Shown here: piece after piece, positions 10,716 to 22,415 of the stretch
Layout: each line of letters opens with the position of its first letter
Position numbering within the stretch: position 1 is the stretch's first letter
NCBI GenBank assembly: GCA_963920765.1
Contig: OY987245.1
Span: 870,501-934,500 of the forward strand
Source: Ulota crispa
Lineage: Eukaryota > Streptophyta > Bryopsida > Orthotrichales > Orthotrichaceae
Direction of reading: 5' to 3'
Length of the DNA stretch: 64,000 bases
Made by a program: the position numbers and the translations under genes
The notes under the pieces: model-generated
What the model saw: only the letters and a program-made list of their open reading frames with translations
What the model was told of the DNA's origin: nothing
The model's database searches: none

Positions 10716-11016
10716 AACATCATATTAGGTATATTGGGGAAAACAATACATTCTGGGACTTTCACTATTTCTGTCTTTATGTACAATATAGCATATCACA
10801 AAAAAGTAAGCGTGCACTTTCTTGTACAATAGTGAAGTCTCAGTGATTGCCTCCAAGAATTTCAAATAATTACAACTTTGAGCTATAGCTATGCCTACAT
10901 TTACTGTATGTAAGCTATGCCTACATTTACTGTATGTAAGATTAAGGTGGAGTACAAACTGGTCCCTCCATTTTTCCCAATTTACTTAATATGGTGTATT
11001 TACTTAATATGGTGTA
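10716..11016 (-). mobile_element. MITE family B, copy 3, diverged (kinase intron 2)
   Basis: The ends AACATCATATTAGGTATATT and AATTTACTTAATATGGTGT match the family, while the interior is mostly replaced. It includes a tandem 'ctatgcctacatttactgtatgtaag' duplication (about 10889-10941), and the right end is duplicated ('tttacttaatatggtgt' twice, to 11016). Confidence 0.7.
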
Positions 11017-13280
11017 GGATTATTAAGTTTCAAGGTACTTCCTTGTAACTGCTGAACTTGAGGCTTGTTAAGGCTGTCTTACATAGCTTTTTCCTGGGTT
11101 GATTACAGGAAGCTCACGTTTTCAGCACAACAAATGGAATGGCTTTGGAGGTTTTTGTAATAGAAGGTTGGCTTGGAGATGAGGTGAGCTCTATTTCTAG
11201 TTTTGTGTTATTTTTGAGGATCATGAACTTTGATTTGAATTGCAATTGACTTAATGTTGGTTTGTTTGTATAGAAAGAGTAGGTTCTGTAGTATTTATGT
11301 GTTCTGATGTTTTGAGTTTGCATGGGCCTACAGGCTGAAGAACTCAGACAAGCGGTTTTAACTGCCCTTGACGAAAAGTCTGAAACAAGAGGTTATCGTT
11401 CTGAGGGTTCGAGGTTGCAAATGGTTGCTGAAGCTATTCAGTATGAAGACTGGGCTGTGGACTTTAATCTGGTATGCTTGTGATTGTATACATGTGTATG
11501 ATGAATAGACTGTATGGAATGGTACGAGCTGAGGACATGACACCAGTCTTAATATACTCTACCTTATGTTCTGCGCAGCTTGAACTTGGCGATAAGCTCG
11601 GAAATGAATCGACAGGCAGGTTGTATAAGGGGACTTACCTATCTCAAGCTGTAGCAATCAAAATTATTGAGATAGATGATTGTTGCAATAGTGGTTCCGA
11701 CTCCGTTACCCATAGATCTTCTCCTGCATCCGAGCGGCTACAGATATTCAAACAAGAGGTTTCCATCATGAGGTAGGGAGAAGGCGATCTGTTGTTGTGA
11801 AGCAGTGGACATGTGCCCTCTGTTAGTGATAAGGAGGTTAAGTCTCTGGTCTCTTGCATGTGTTCATTGCCATCTGGTTATAGTTCTGTTAATATGCTGG
11901 GGTAGACACTTACAATATGCTTTTCCTAGTACTTCAATTTTGAGAATTTTGAAGGCCCATAAATCTGTAATGCCGTTTAACGTGCTCAGTAAACTCTTGC
12001 ATGCAATTAGTGAGACATAAGAACGTGGTGCAGTTCATTGGCGCTTGCTCAAAATGGCCGAAGCTCTACATTGTTACTGAACTGATGGCAGGTGGCAGGT
12101 AAAGTATTTTTTGAACTGTATGTTGTAACGAGGTTTGCCAACTTATTTGTCTTCAATTTAAAACGGCATTTTCAAGGGACTGACATAACAACAGCTATCT
12201 GCTATTATGTTTTTGTCGAAGTTCAATGGTATTAATTACAGTACCACTAGTCCACTACAGCTGAGATACTACTGATAGCTAGTTTTTATCCCTAACATTC
12301 AAATACCTCTAAAAACTTATTTTGGATTTTTTGCATGTTTGCAGTGTCCGGGACCTTCTGGATCAAAAAGGTTGTGGCTTGGACTGATTGCATCAGCAAT
12401 TAAAATCTTACGTGATGCAGCTAAAGGAATGGACCTTCTACACAAGTAAGCGGCATTGTGCCCTAAAATGCAGCAGAGATCTATAAATACCCAAATTACT
12501 TTTATGAAAATTGTGTAATTGAAATTTGGATTATAATGATGCTGAGACATAGCAAAGTGGTTACTTGTAGTTTATTTAGAGATGGAAAGGGTTTGTTGAT
12601 TTTCGGTTGAAACCGCTCAATCCATGACTGTCTAATGAAACAAGCCGGTTTTCTCCTTCAACTGTCATAGTTGGAGCCGTTTACAATGAATCACTGTGTG
12701 TGTGCGCGCGCGAGTGTGCACATAAGTATGTAGATAGCTAGAGTTTTTTTCGTGAAATCTGGATATGTTAGATACTTGGAGACTTTGGGTGCAATGGTGT
12801 GTCATATGTTGTTTAGATGAAAACTTGCTATGAGATACTCTCAGCTATTGAGATGCAGTTGACAATCCTGGTATTTGTTGTTATGATTGTTTCAGTTGTT
12901 GTATTCAGCTCATACCTTCTAACTTGTCCATTGGAACAGGAGAGGGATTGTACACAGAGATATGAAAGCTGCAAACCTATTAATTGATGAATATGATGTA
13001 AGTTCCCTTGTCCCCGTGATTTTGTTTACTTGTTTCTATGCAGATGGAGTGAGATTATGGAGTCGTGATAGGTTTCTGACTTGAGAGACAATAATTACTC
13101 TGCTACAGGTTGTCAAAGTTTGTGACTTCGGTGTAGCCCGTCGTAAGCTTACCTTAATAAACTCTGTTGAGAAAGGTAGCGGTTATTCTACTAAGATGAC
13201 GGCAGAGACGGGAACATACCGGTGGATGTCTCTCCTGAGGTATACCTCTCACCAATATGATATCTATCTTGAATTCTATG

Positions 13281-13527
13281 AACGTCATATTAGGTAAAGT
13301 GAGAAAAACAAATAAAGGTACCATTTTGTACTCCACCTCAAACCCAAAAAGTTACCTCAAACCAGATTCAAAAGTATCAGATTTAGTCTAAGCCACTATG
13401 ATTTTTTCCCTCACAAATTCCTTCTCTCAGGTGAGGGCACGTGTACAAAAAAAAACGCTGGAGCTCACCCCAAACCCAGAAGTCCCAAAATGTCCACTTT
13501 CGCTCAATTTACCTGATATGAGGTTTA
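13281..13527 (+). mobile_element. MITE family B, copy 4 (kinase intron 9)
   Basis: About 247 bp, in the same orientation as copy 1. It begins AACGTCATATTAGGTAAAGT, contains CTCAGGTGAGGGCACGTGTA, and ends with a degraded inverse (CAATTTACCTGATATGAGGT). It lies between the exons encoding TYRWM and EHKSYDHKAD. Confidence 0.8.
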
Positions 13528-14622
13528 TGGGCCTTTTTGTTACGTTACACCGGGATCATTTTATTTTGTTTCTGGTAATTTTCAGAAAGTCTTTTGCATA
13601 CTGTGATCATGACTGGGAGTTTGAAACCCTTGTTGACGTTCTCCCTTTTTATTCGACATAAGGTGTTGGAGCATAAATCTTACGACCACAAAGCAGACAT
13701 CTACTCCTTCGCTATCACAATGTGGTTTGTTTTTACCCCTAAAGCAGATATCAAAATAGCTGTTTCTGCTAGTACTCTAGTTATGTTATAATTTAGTCAG
13801 CCGCACTGGTTTCTATATCCATAGCTTGATTAAATCCATATTAATCGGACACATGTGCATGTGGTGGGGAGCAGGGAGGTTTTGACTAGTGACATACCTT
13901 ATGCTGGCCTAACGCCTTTGCAAGCTACAGTTGGCGTTGTCCAAAGGTGCATTTTCATCCCTTATGCTCAGTTACATGAATTATATTTATTTTCAAATGT
14001 TTTTATTGTGACGGGCAATCAAATTGGGTACATCCCGTTTGAAGGGATGAGAGAAAAGCGGAGTTTCTGAACTCGCATGAAGAGATGCATGTCAACTACT
14101 TCAATTCAAATATATATATCGTTATTGACAATTGCATCTATAATTCCATATGTGGCTCCAGGAGGCTCCGTCCGGAGATTCCGTCATATGTGCCTAAAGT
14201 CGTGGCTGCCCTAATGCAAAGATGCTGGCACGAAGACCCAAATGAGAGACCAGAATTCAGCGAGGTATTGAAAGTTGTTTCTTTTGTGTCCCTTATAATA
14301 CCTGCAACTTATTTGGGTCCTTTGCAATTGCATCTGTGAATAGTTGAGACTGATAATACAGTCTGTTTACTCCGTTGAGAAGGTTCTTTGTCTTTGCGTT
14401 GTCTAGGCACTTTCTATCTAGTCAGATTCTTACAATCACCATCTAGCTTACTGACTGGTGCTTTCAAAATTGCGAAATCTGTGTCAAAACTGACATATTG
14501 ATGATTATTCAAAATTTGAGCAGGTACTTAGCATACTTGAGGAGATGATTGTTACCCCACCGGCTTTGAGGGGAGTAATGGTCTCAAGGAGGAGGACGAC
14601 AAACGCGTCCTTTTGCTCTTGA

Positions 14623-15803
14623 TAACTTGAAAGTCACATGGAACCATTCAATTTTGTAAGTTTATAGTCTCGGATTTCTTTTCTGCGATCTTCAAGGTAG
14701 CCTACTTGAGATCTTCCCATTTCAACATTCGATTTGGGTTAGTCTTAAGATTTCTCAGTATTAGGCTGCAAGGTGAAACATTCCTGATGGTGCGTTCCTG
14801 TAAAGAACTAATTCTCTAAGTAGAGTAGTCTTTTCATTGGAGTCGTAGGAAACGTCTCTCATCTGGCTTAGGTGTGTGAGATATTGTGTGAATATGAGGC
14901 GTATGGTGCATAGCTTACATGTAGAAAAGGTTGAGAATCGGATCTTGGTTTGGAATCATGTTTGCAATTGTGGCATGTGCTGAAAACAAAGCCACACCAG
15001 AATTTTTTACTTCCCTGAAAAGGAAATTGGAAGGGATGAGCAATTTTAGATGTACAAGACTCAAGTTGTGAATCACCTGATTACTAATGTGCTAGTAGTA
15101 CAGTCAGGAGGCAAATCTAAGTCTATGTTGGATCATTTCAAAGATCTAGAGTAGCTTCTTTCCTTGGTATATATTGTGTGCATGTGAACCTTGTAGTCCA
15201 TACTCTTGTCGTTGCCACCTCTGCTATTTCCTCTTTCATGCAAGCATCATCTGTGTACACACAACATGCTGCAATTGTAAGTTAGCTACTCCTGTCGCTC
15301 TTAGCTCTGTTGTTGTGATGTGGGCCATCCTCTATTGAAAATTAGACACTTTACTTCATTTGTGTTGGTTCCAATAATTGTTAGGTTTAAGAGGCGGTAG
15401 TTGGAGTCGAAAGGTTATTAAGCTCATTGGATGCGCTAGTGAGGAGCAAAGAGTTACCTTTACTTTCAAAGTGACTTTTACTTTTAAAGTGATATTTACC
15501 TTTAAAATGACTTTTATCTTTAAAATTTTTTACTTTCAAAGTGACTTTTATTTTAGGTGACTTTTACTTTAGGAGATTAAACCCGTAGTCTACTTAAAGG
15601 GGAAACTATGACACCTTTTGGGTATCATCTTTTTATATTTGGATTTTTGATATCTTCTGTTATTTCCCCCTTGCATAAAACTTTACTGCTGCCAAGAGCC
15701 CCGTGCTTTTCTAGATCTAGGCATAAAAACCTCACGACATCTTTGGTGAAACTGAGGTGAAACATCAGTAGTAGAGTTTGTGAATTGTAGGGTTTGAGGT
15801 GAG
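14623..15803. other. Intergenic stretch, no gene seen
   Basis: Lies between the kinase pseudogene and the CRNKL1 retrocopy. The first few hundred bases are probably the old kinase 3' untranslated region. I see no conserved open frame and no recognisable element except the tandem array at 15455-15572. Confidence 0.6.
15455..15572. repeat. Tandem ACTTT(T/C)AAAGTGACTTTT array
   Basis: About six degenerate units of roughly 18-21 bases built on ACTTTCAAAGTGACTTTTA. Plus-strand translation gives a V-T-F-T-F-K periodicity that reflects the repeat and not a protein. Confidence 0.8.
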
Positions 15804-17275
15804 ATGGCGAATGAGGTAGACACTGCCTTTGGAGTTCTAGTGAAACTGCCTCGCCCCACGCGGGTCAATAACAAAACTCCCGCACCCGTGCAGATTACGG
15901 CGGAGCAGATTCTACGGGAGGCTCGAGAAAGACAGGAAGCTGAGATTCGACCGCCGAAGCAGAAGATCACCGACGCGGAAGAGCTGGCGGAGTATCAGTT
16001 GCGGAAGCGGAAGGAGTTCGAAGACCTGATTCAGCGCATGCAATGGAACAGCAGCGTGTGGGTAAAGTATGCGCAATGGGAAGGGAGTCAGCGGGACTTG
16101 GCTTGCGCCAGGTCCATTTGGGAACGCGCCATTGAGGTAGATTACACAAATGCCACATTGTGGTTGAAATACAACGAAATGGAAATGAAGAATAAGTGTG
16201 TTAATCGTGCCAGAAATGTGTGGGATCGAGCCGTGTCATTGCTTCCTCGAATTGATCAGCTTTGGTACAAATACATCCACATGGAGGAGGTGTTGGGGAA
16301 TATCGGTGGAGCTCGGCAAATCTTCGAGCGGTGGATGACTTGGGAGCCCAATCACCATGGCTGGGCTGCTTACATCAAGTTTGAGCTTCGGTACAATGAG
16401 ATCAACAGGGCGAGGTCAATTTACGACAGGTATGTGGAATATCATCCCGGTGATAAAGCTTGGATTCGGTATGCAAAATTCGAAGTGAAGAATGGAGACA
16501 TTGTCAGAGCAAGACAGTGCTACGAGCGTGCTATGGAGCAGTTGGGCGACAATGGCTAGACGGAGGAACTATATGTTGCTTTTGCACAATTTGAGTAGAG
16601 GTGCAAAGAGTTGGAACGTGCAAGAGTGATATACAAGTATGCCTTGGATCATATTGCGAAGGGTCAGGCTGAGACTCTGTATCAGAAGTTTGTCCAGTTC
16701 GAGAAGCAATACGGTTACAGACAGAGAGGGTAATTAGTGAGAATGTGATTGTGGGATGAAGGCCTACGTTGTTCTTTCAGTACGAAGAAGAGGTGAAGAA
16801 GAATCCGTTGAATTATTATGATTCTTGGTTTGACTGCATGCGCTCGCTTGGAAGAGACTGGGGGTGATAAGGAAAATTAAGGTTTGAGAGGTTTACGAGA
16901 GAGCGATTACTAATGTGCCTCCAGCAGAGCAGTACTGGCAATGCTACATTTATCTTTAGATCAACTAATATGCTCTTTATGAGGAGCTAGAAGCTAACGT
17001 TTTCAGGGCTTGCATGGGAATTATTCCTCACTACACCGCTAGAAAGCTCCCTTTTGTTGATTTTAAACGTTCAGAAAATGTCTATCACGTTCAATTTTCT
17101 CTCAACTAATATGCTCTTTATGAGGAGCTGGAAGCTAACGTTTTCAGGGCTTGCTTGGGAATTATTCCTCACTACACCGCTAGAAAGCTCCCTTTTGTTG
17201 ATTTCAAACATTGAGAAAACATTGAGAAAATGTCTACCATGTTCAATGTTCTCATGGGGCAAGTTAAGCCATTAG
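15804..17275 (+). pseudogene. CRNKL1/Clf1 (crooked neck) spliceosome factor, intronless broken copy
   Basis: The parent protein (Crooked neck-like 1, yeast Clf1/Syf3) is a HAT-repeat scaffold of the NineTeen/Prp19-associated spliceosome complex. The frame from 15804 to 16559 gives 251 residues. It contains the family N-terminus (VKLPRPTRVNNKTPAPVQIT, then EQILREARERQEAEIRPPKQ) and successive HAT repeats with W..Y..E signatures (WVKYAQWE, ARSIWERAIE, WLKYNEMEMKNK). A TAG stops it at 16557-16559. The same frame continues as HAT sequence (EELYVAFAQFE) to a second TAG near 16595, then decays by frameshift. Recognisable pieces include KKNPLNYYDSWFD and VPPAEQYWQCYIYL. The true protein is about 700 aa; this copy lacks the C-terminal half. 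The absence of introns suggests a processed retrocopy. A truncated 251-aa product could still be made. Confidence 0.85.
16961..17240 (+). repeat. 141-bp tandem duplication inside the CRNKL1 copy
   Basis: The block beginning TCAACTAATATGCTCTTTAT at 16961 recurs at 17102 with the same downstream sequence ('gaggagct-gaagctaacgttttcagggcttgc..'), so it is a direct repeat with 141-bp spacing. The two copies differ at few positions, so the duplication is younger than the pseudogene. Confidence 0.9.
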
Positions 17276-19193
17276 AGAGTGTTCCTCTCCTAGCAAGCTT
17301 GGCCTTGTCCATATGAGGTATCATTGTTGCTAATAATCTTTAAATCATCAATAATGAGGAATTGGCAACATGTACAACTATGATATTTTTTGCATGGAAT
17401 TTGGGTGCCCAAACAACGACATCAAAGTTGAAGATTTTGCATACATTTGGCAGATGATATAATGATTCTAGAATGCATGTGTCACTAGCACAAAGACTAA
17501 AAACACAGTTAATCCTTTGCAAGGAAACTTTTTGAACATTTTTAAAGGACAGAGGGAGTAGGGAAAGAGATGGATTTGAAGAAAAATCACGACACCATGC
17601 TTGGATACCAGCAAGTATAGCTAAAGGTTCATACCTCCAGAATTGCCAATTTTGTTGTTGAAGCATGTATAGGATTAATTTCCCGTGGTTAGAACAAAAG
17701 TTACAAAACAACTAAGGCCTCTTTGATATCACTTTCTCTAGTCTTACCAAATCCTAGAGACACACATCTCCAGATGTCAAGTTTGGCTTTACTCTATCAC
17801 ATTCTATCACAAGAAGTTGCATACAATTGTTGTAACAAAAAGTCTTCATAAGTGTGAACATAATAAGGGCTATAAACATATCCTTTATAGTGCAGACTCA
17901 TAGTCTACTTTAACCATGTTTTAAGGATATGTAAAAACCTTTGAAAAAGTGCTAATAGTGACCAGGATTTTGGAGTCCATGTTTGAATAAGAATTGTAGA
18001 ATTTGAAGTTTAGATTGTATCAGCATGGAAGAATTTATCAACTCAATTATAAACATATTAATTTTAAAACTTGAAACTCTAAGTTTGTGAACATTTGCAA
18101 GATGAATTTTGAAACAAAGTGTTAATATTTTTGGAATAGAATTTGTTGAAGTACTCAAAATGTGATGTTATTTTCATTACAATTTTAAGATATTTTTGTT
18201 ATTTTAATCTACAATCCCATTTTTTCAAAGACACTTCAAAACTAAAGAAACAACTCAAATCCATTTGGATGTTACAAAGTGCAATTACCTAGTTATATTG
18301 AAATTTACTTTTTGATTGTGAGTAGTGAAAGATTAAAGTCATCCATTGACATGGTCAGGGTCAATTTGATGTGTTTAGGATTAATGTCACTTCAATACTT
18401 TACATTGATATTTGCAACCCCACATTTTTTGTAATGCTGCTTTTACTTGTAATGATAATTTATAACAATGATATATCATTTCATATCATCTTTTGCATTT
18501 AGGTGCTCTAATTTCAAATGTTGGAGGTGTAATTTTCATTACTAGGTGTTCCATTTTTTATTTTCACACTGTTCCTATCCAAATACAACATGGGTGTACT
18601 ATTCAAATACAAATAATGTATAAATTAGGTTGTTAGATTTGGTGGAAGCCATAGTAGAACTACTTCTTATATAGTCTTTGTTCATAAATGGTCTTAGAAC
18701 CAATATCACCTTATATGAATATTAATTTTGAATAATCACAATGAAATGTTTTTGTTTTTATGTTGTATACATGGAATAATACTTCCAAAAATTTATTTTG
18801 TGGCAATGATCTTTGACTTCTGTGGAGTGATGTTCTCAATCAACCATTAGTAGGATTTAAACATTGTCAATATGAGTTGATTATATATGAACTAAAAATC
18901 CATGTAAGATTATTTTTTTTCTAAAATGGTCTAGAGTTAGCAAAACTATTGAATTCAAAGGGTAAATAGAATCCAGAGAAATGCATTAATTTGAAATAAA
19001 GAGAAATTTTTTACAACTCAGTTTTCATATGTTTTATTATGCTCAAATTTTTGTAGTGTTTATGTATTTTGATTATTTTGAATGTATGAATGGTCTTTCC
19101 ACTATAATGCTCAATTATCCTATAACATGTGAAACTAATTTCCTAAAGGCATTATTTATAACATATGTAATTTATTGCAAGCTGAACCATGAC
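17276..19193. other. AT-rich intergenic stretch, nothing recognised
   Basis: About 1.9 kb of AT-rich sequence. The longest frame (minus strand, 17340-17711, 123 aa) shows no motif I recognise and no biased composition. No inverted-repeat element is evident. Confidence 0.5.
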
Positions 19194-19568
19194 TAAGGTA
19201 GGTAGCTTGAATTGCTACCCCTTTCTTAAAAAGAGTCCCATAGATAGCTCAAGAATGGATATGAGGTGGTTCTTGAACGGACCCGCTTTAGTCATAGAAA
19301 AAATGCATATTCTACTGTAAAAACCAATCATACTTCTAGATTTCACCTCATCTATTTACAAGTTACAGAAGAATAGTTTAGGGAAGACCTAGAATTATAA
19401 ATAGGTGCATATTCCAAAAAACTTTGAAAATTCATCAACAATTCAATAATGCTTTAAAAAAACATGAAAAAAATGTGTTACACTTGCCATTCATTTCTAT
19501 TTATTTGGAAAATTAGACAAAAATCTGCTTGTCTCAAGATGCCCATGAGAAGGCAGATTAGCCGTTTA

Positions 19569-22390
19569 CCCCTAGAGGCTCAAGCCCTTTCTTTTGTGAA
19601 AATCATTGAAAACTGCCACTTTTTGGGGAATGAGTAGAAAGGTAGGAAAAAAGTTCATTTTTGGAAATCCAACCATAGGATCTTGCTGTGGACTATGGGA
19701 GGTATTGTGGGAAAAATGTGAGCTCATTCTAAATGTAGAGGAGTGAGATATTGACATCTGAAGTAGAAAAAAAAAAAAAAAATTTATGCAGCCCAAAAAT
19801 TTCAAAAGCCTTTGACCGCTCATGTATCAAAAAAATTGCTCTACACAAAGTTGAGGTTTATATTTTCCATGTAGAAGATCAAATTAGGTATGTGAGGGAG
19901 AATTTTCAAATGAATTGGAGGTGTGAATCATACTTTGTAAAGCCTTACAATGGTGTAACGCTATGAAATTTGCATACACTAGGCAACATTGGAGGATTTA
20001 TGTCAAATTGAGAAATCTGGAAAAGAATGTTGTTCTGGTACCTCCCAAGCTGAATTTGGGCTTTTATCTTAGCTTTCTAAAGTTGAAAAGATTCTTATTG
20101 GAGCTATTATACGCTGATCTAGTCAAAGTTCAAGGAGTATTTTTTGAGAGTTTTTTGTATAGATACCAAAGCAGTCTATCAGCAGTATAGTCATATTGGA
20201 GCAAGTGTGCATCTTTCTATACTCAAGTTAACAGATAAGTTCGGATACAAGCACCATGACAGGGTTGATTCTACTTCGAGAACTTGCTTGCACAGAGTCC
20301 AAGTCTTTGTATCATTAGGAGAATACAAAGGGTCAAAAGTTTGCCTTTTAATCAAAAGAATTTTTTGGCATCTCTCGTGACTCGTGAGGCATTGAGGCAG
20401 TAATGTACATCAGTGATAGTGCAACATCAAGCCTATCAAAATTTTGAGAAAAACAACTTTTTTCAAAAGGACCAGAGTCACTAGACCAACCCGTGTATAA
20501 TCAGGCTTAGTCATGACAAAGCGACCATATGGAATTCCAATATAGTAATGTTTCCTGGGTAGTCCCGAAGACTGTAAAAAAACATTTTTATAGTTGAAAA
20601 GCATGTGTCCTCAAATAAGCAAAAACCAGCGTAGATATTGAAGTTTACAAGCAAGATTTGTCCCTCTAAAAAAAGCATAGTTTCTAGAGTTATAAAGGTT
20701 TAAGAAAGTAGTAGAATAGAGCTAGAAAATCGCCAATTTCTCCAAGAGGTCCAAGGCCTCACATGTACCCATCTCAAACAATCGAACAACCCAATGTTAG
20801 TTGAGAGAGGTTGCACAAGATGTTTACAGTCCTAGGACGCGTGTTATTGCTTTCACAAGGAGAAAATTTAGCAAAGCACAAAACTCCTACTCCAAACCTA
20901 AGCAAATATTGAACCTGTGAAGCATTCTGTGAAAAGCCCATGATTGTGTGAAAGATAGCTCCGAGCTCAAGTGGTTGGTTGCCGTAGAGTTAGCACCAAT
21001 GAGTATATAGTATTCACTCTGAGACTTGTGGGGTGAGCAAACATCAGCTTTGCCTCTGCAGTATTGGTATTCCTCTAAGAGTAACAGCGTACAGTCAAAG
21101 AGCTAATTACTCAGAGGTCCAAGAAGAGAGGCCATAACCAGAGGTCCTGGTTGAGAAGTTTAGACTGTTGGTGCCTTGGTGGTAGGCCAGAAGCCGTGCC
21201 TCCCAAAAATTTTGAAAAAGCCATGCCTAATTTTGCTTAGCAATAGATTAGCTGCTACTCATTAAAGCAACCTTCTTAATTATTGGTCGGCTTGTAAAAA
21301 GCTCAAGGGCTTTACCATAGTAGTATTTACTAAGCCAACGTATACGGATCTTGTGACCAATCTACACCTGCCCATTAGTAAATGGTGAGTTCAGATCGAG
21401 ATTGTTGAATATATTTGTTTATCCTTGCCTTGTCAACGTGAAAGACTGAAAAGCGTGTTTTTATAGAAAGGAATGCTAAAAGAAAATTTTAAAGAAATTC
21501 TAAAGAGCTTCTAAAGAACATGTAAGTATATATAGCCTCATGTTTATAAGCATTTATCAATAGATAGTTTTTATGCTTAAATAGGTCTTATGCAAATAGA
21601 TGGTCATTATTGTATGAAAAGTAAATAAGTATACTTTACATACCATAGTATAGGATGAGTTAGTTTTAGGACCTTACTATTCAATGCCTTTAGCCCAAAG
21701 TATAAGAGGTAGTAGAACCTACTTATATGTCAAGTAGAGTCTTGCCGTTCATAGTGGCATCTAGGGTGTATACTCTATAGGAGTCCCTCTCAATAACCAA
21801 TTAGATAGTTTGACGTGATACATGATCATGGAGTCAATCACTAGTCATTTGACCTTCTAGCAAGAGGTTTATGCTCAAGCAATATTTGCTATGCTTGTAA
21901 CTTAGAATCTATGAGCAAAGTCTTTAAGGTAGAAGTTTGCATAGAAATCTTGAAAAAAGAAAAAAGAAAAACACAAAGAGCTCAAAAAAGTAAAGCACCA
22001 AATTTTACAAGGGGCAAAAGGAATGGAGGTTTGGGAGTCCCATACCTACCGCAAACTAAAACTTCTCATAACTTTCATCTCATCAATCAAAATTGAATGA
22101 TTCAAAGCTTCCCACGTGTATAAAAGTCTAAGAACCAATTTCAAATTATTATTATAAAAAAATGCAATTTTTAAAGAAGTTTTTGGGCTGCCTGCCCTCC
22201 CCTGTTCTTCAAAAATTCATGCATAACTTCTTCAATAAATGTTGGAATGAAGAAAAAATTAGATATCCACGTAGATGTTTGAATTCCCTATCTTCCATAA
22301 AAGTTTCAAAGAATCACACAAAGTAGTTTAGCCATAGGTACATGCCCAAAACCCCAATTGTCCCCAAGGGGCCACTTGGGCCTTTAGGGG
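19569..22390 (-). mobile_element. TTAA-flanked (piggyBac-like) element c, 2.8 kb, nested
   Basis: The left end is CCCCTAGAGGCTCAAGCCC and the right end is GGGCCTTTAGGGG. The flanks are TTTA (19565-19568, one change from TTAA) and TTAA (22391-22394). Outer parts align with elements a, d, e and f ('gaaaactgccact', 'gcaaaagttgaggttta', 'acacaaagagctcaaaaaagtaaagcacc'). An unaligned insert occupies roughly 20021-21945. It has no transposase-length frame; the longest are 71-78 aa. Confidence 0.75.
20021..21945. other. Unidentified 1.9-kb insert inside element c
   Basis: Relative to element f at 36.5-37.0 kb, alignment of c stops near 20020 and resumes near 21945. The intervening sequence has no homologue elsewhere in the window, no obvious terminal repeats and only short frames. 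It could be the ancestral interior lost from smaller copies or a separate old insertion. Confidence 0.45.
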
Positions 22391-22415
22391 TTAAAGTGTT
22401 GCTTTTCAAGCTACA

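Larger units (their letters stand above)
7856..14622 (+). pseudogene. ACT-domain Raf-like (STY-type) protein kinase, degenerate copy
   Basis: This resembles plant ACT-domain dual-specificity kinases (STY8/STY17/STY46 group, Raf-like MAPKKK). Exons by splice sites and homology: 7856-8244, 10128 to about 10697, 11109-11183, 11334-11471, 11579-11772, 12011-12098, 12345-12445, 12940-12997, 13109-13239, 13663-13724, 13875-13946, 14162-14264 and 14524-14622. The N-terminus has the conserved EFREHFGRLPSRY motif, followed by an ACT domain (ITIATIDRQGLLKYFTSAIK, then EAHVFSTTNGMALEVFVIEG). The kinase domain shows VAIK, HRDMKAAN, DFG, TAETGTYRWM and ERPEF. Lesions: in-frame TAG at 10365-10367 and again at 10629-10631 just before the ACT domain; a frameshift near 10240; one at the exon 5/6 junction; one near 12375 after the DLLDQKG segment; and two extra bases near 13230 before the PE of the kinase APE/SPE motif. 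The splice sites remain good, so this is a decayed duplicate gene rather than a retrocopy. Assembly indels could explain single lesions but hardly all of them. Confidence 0.8.
19194..22415 (+). mobile_element. MITE family E, copy 2, split by a nested TTAA element
   Basis: The left part (19194-19568) begins TAAGGTAGGTAGCTTGAATT and parallels the E copy at 50.7 kb through 'gatatgaggtg', 'aaaactttgaaaattcatc' and 'aacaattcaataatg'. It is interrupted at the position where the 50.7-kb copy reads CAGCCCTTAAAGGGTCGC. After the nested element it resumes at 22391 with TTAAAGTGTTGCTTTTCAAG, the counterpart of the E right end. The outermost right terminus is degraded. Confidence 0.7.
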
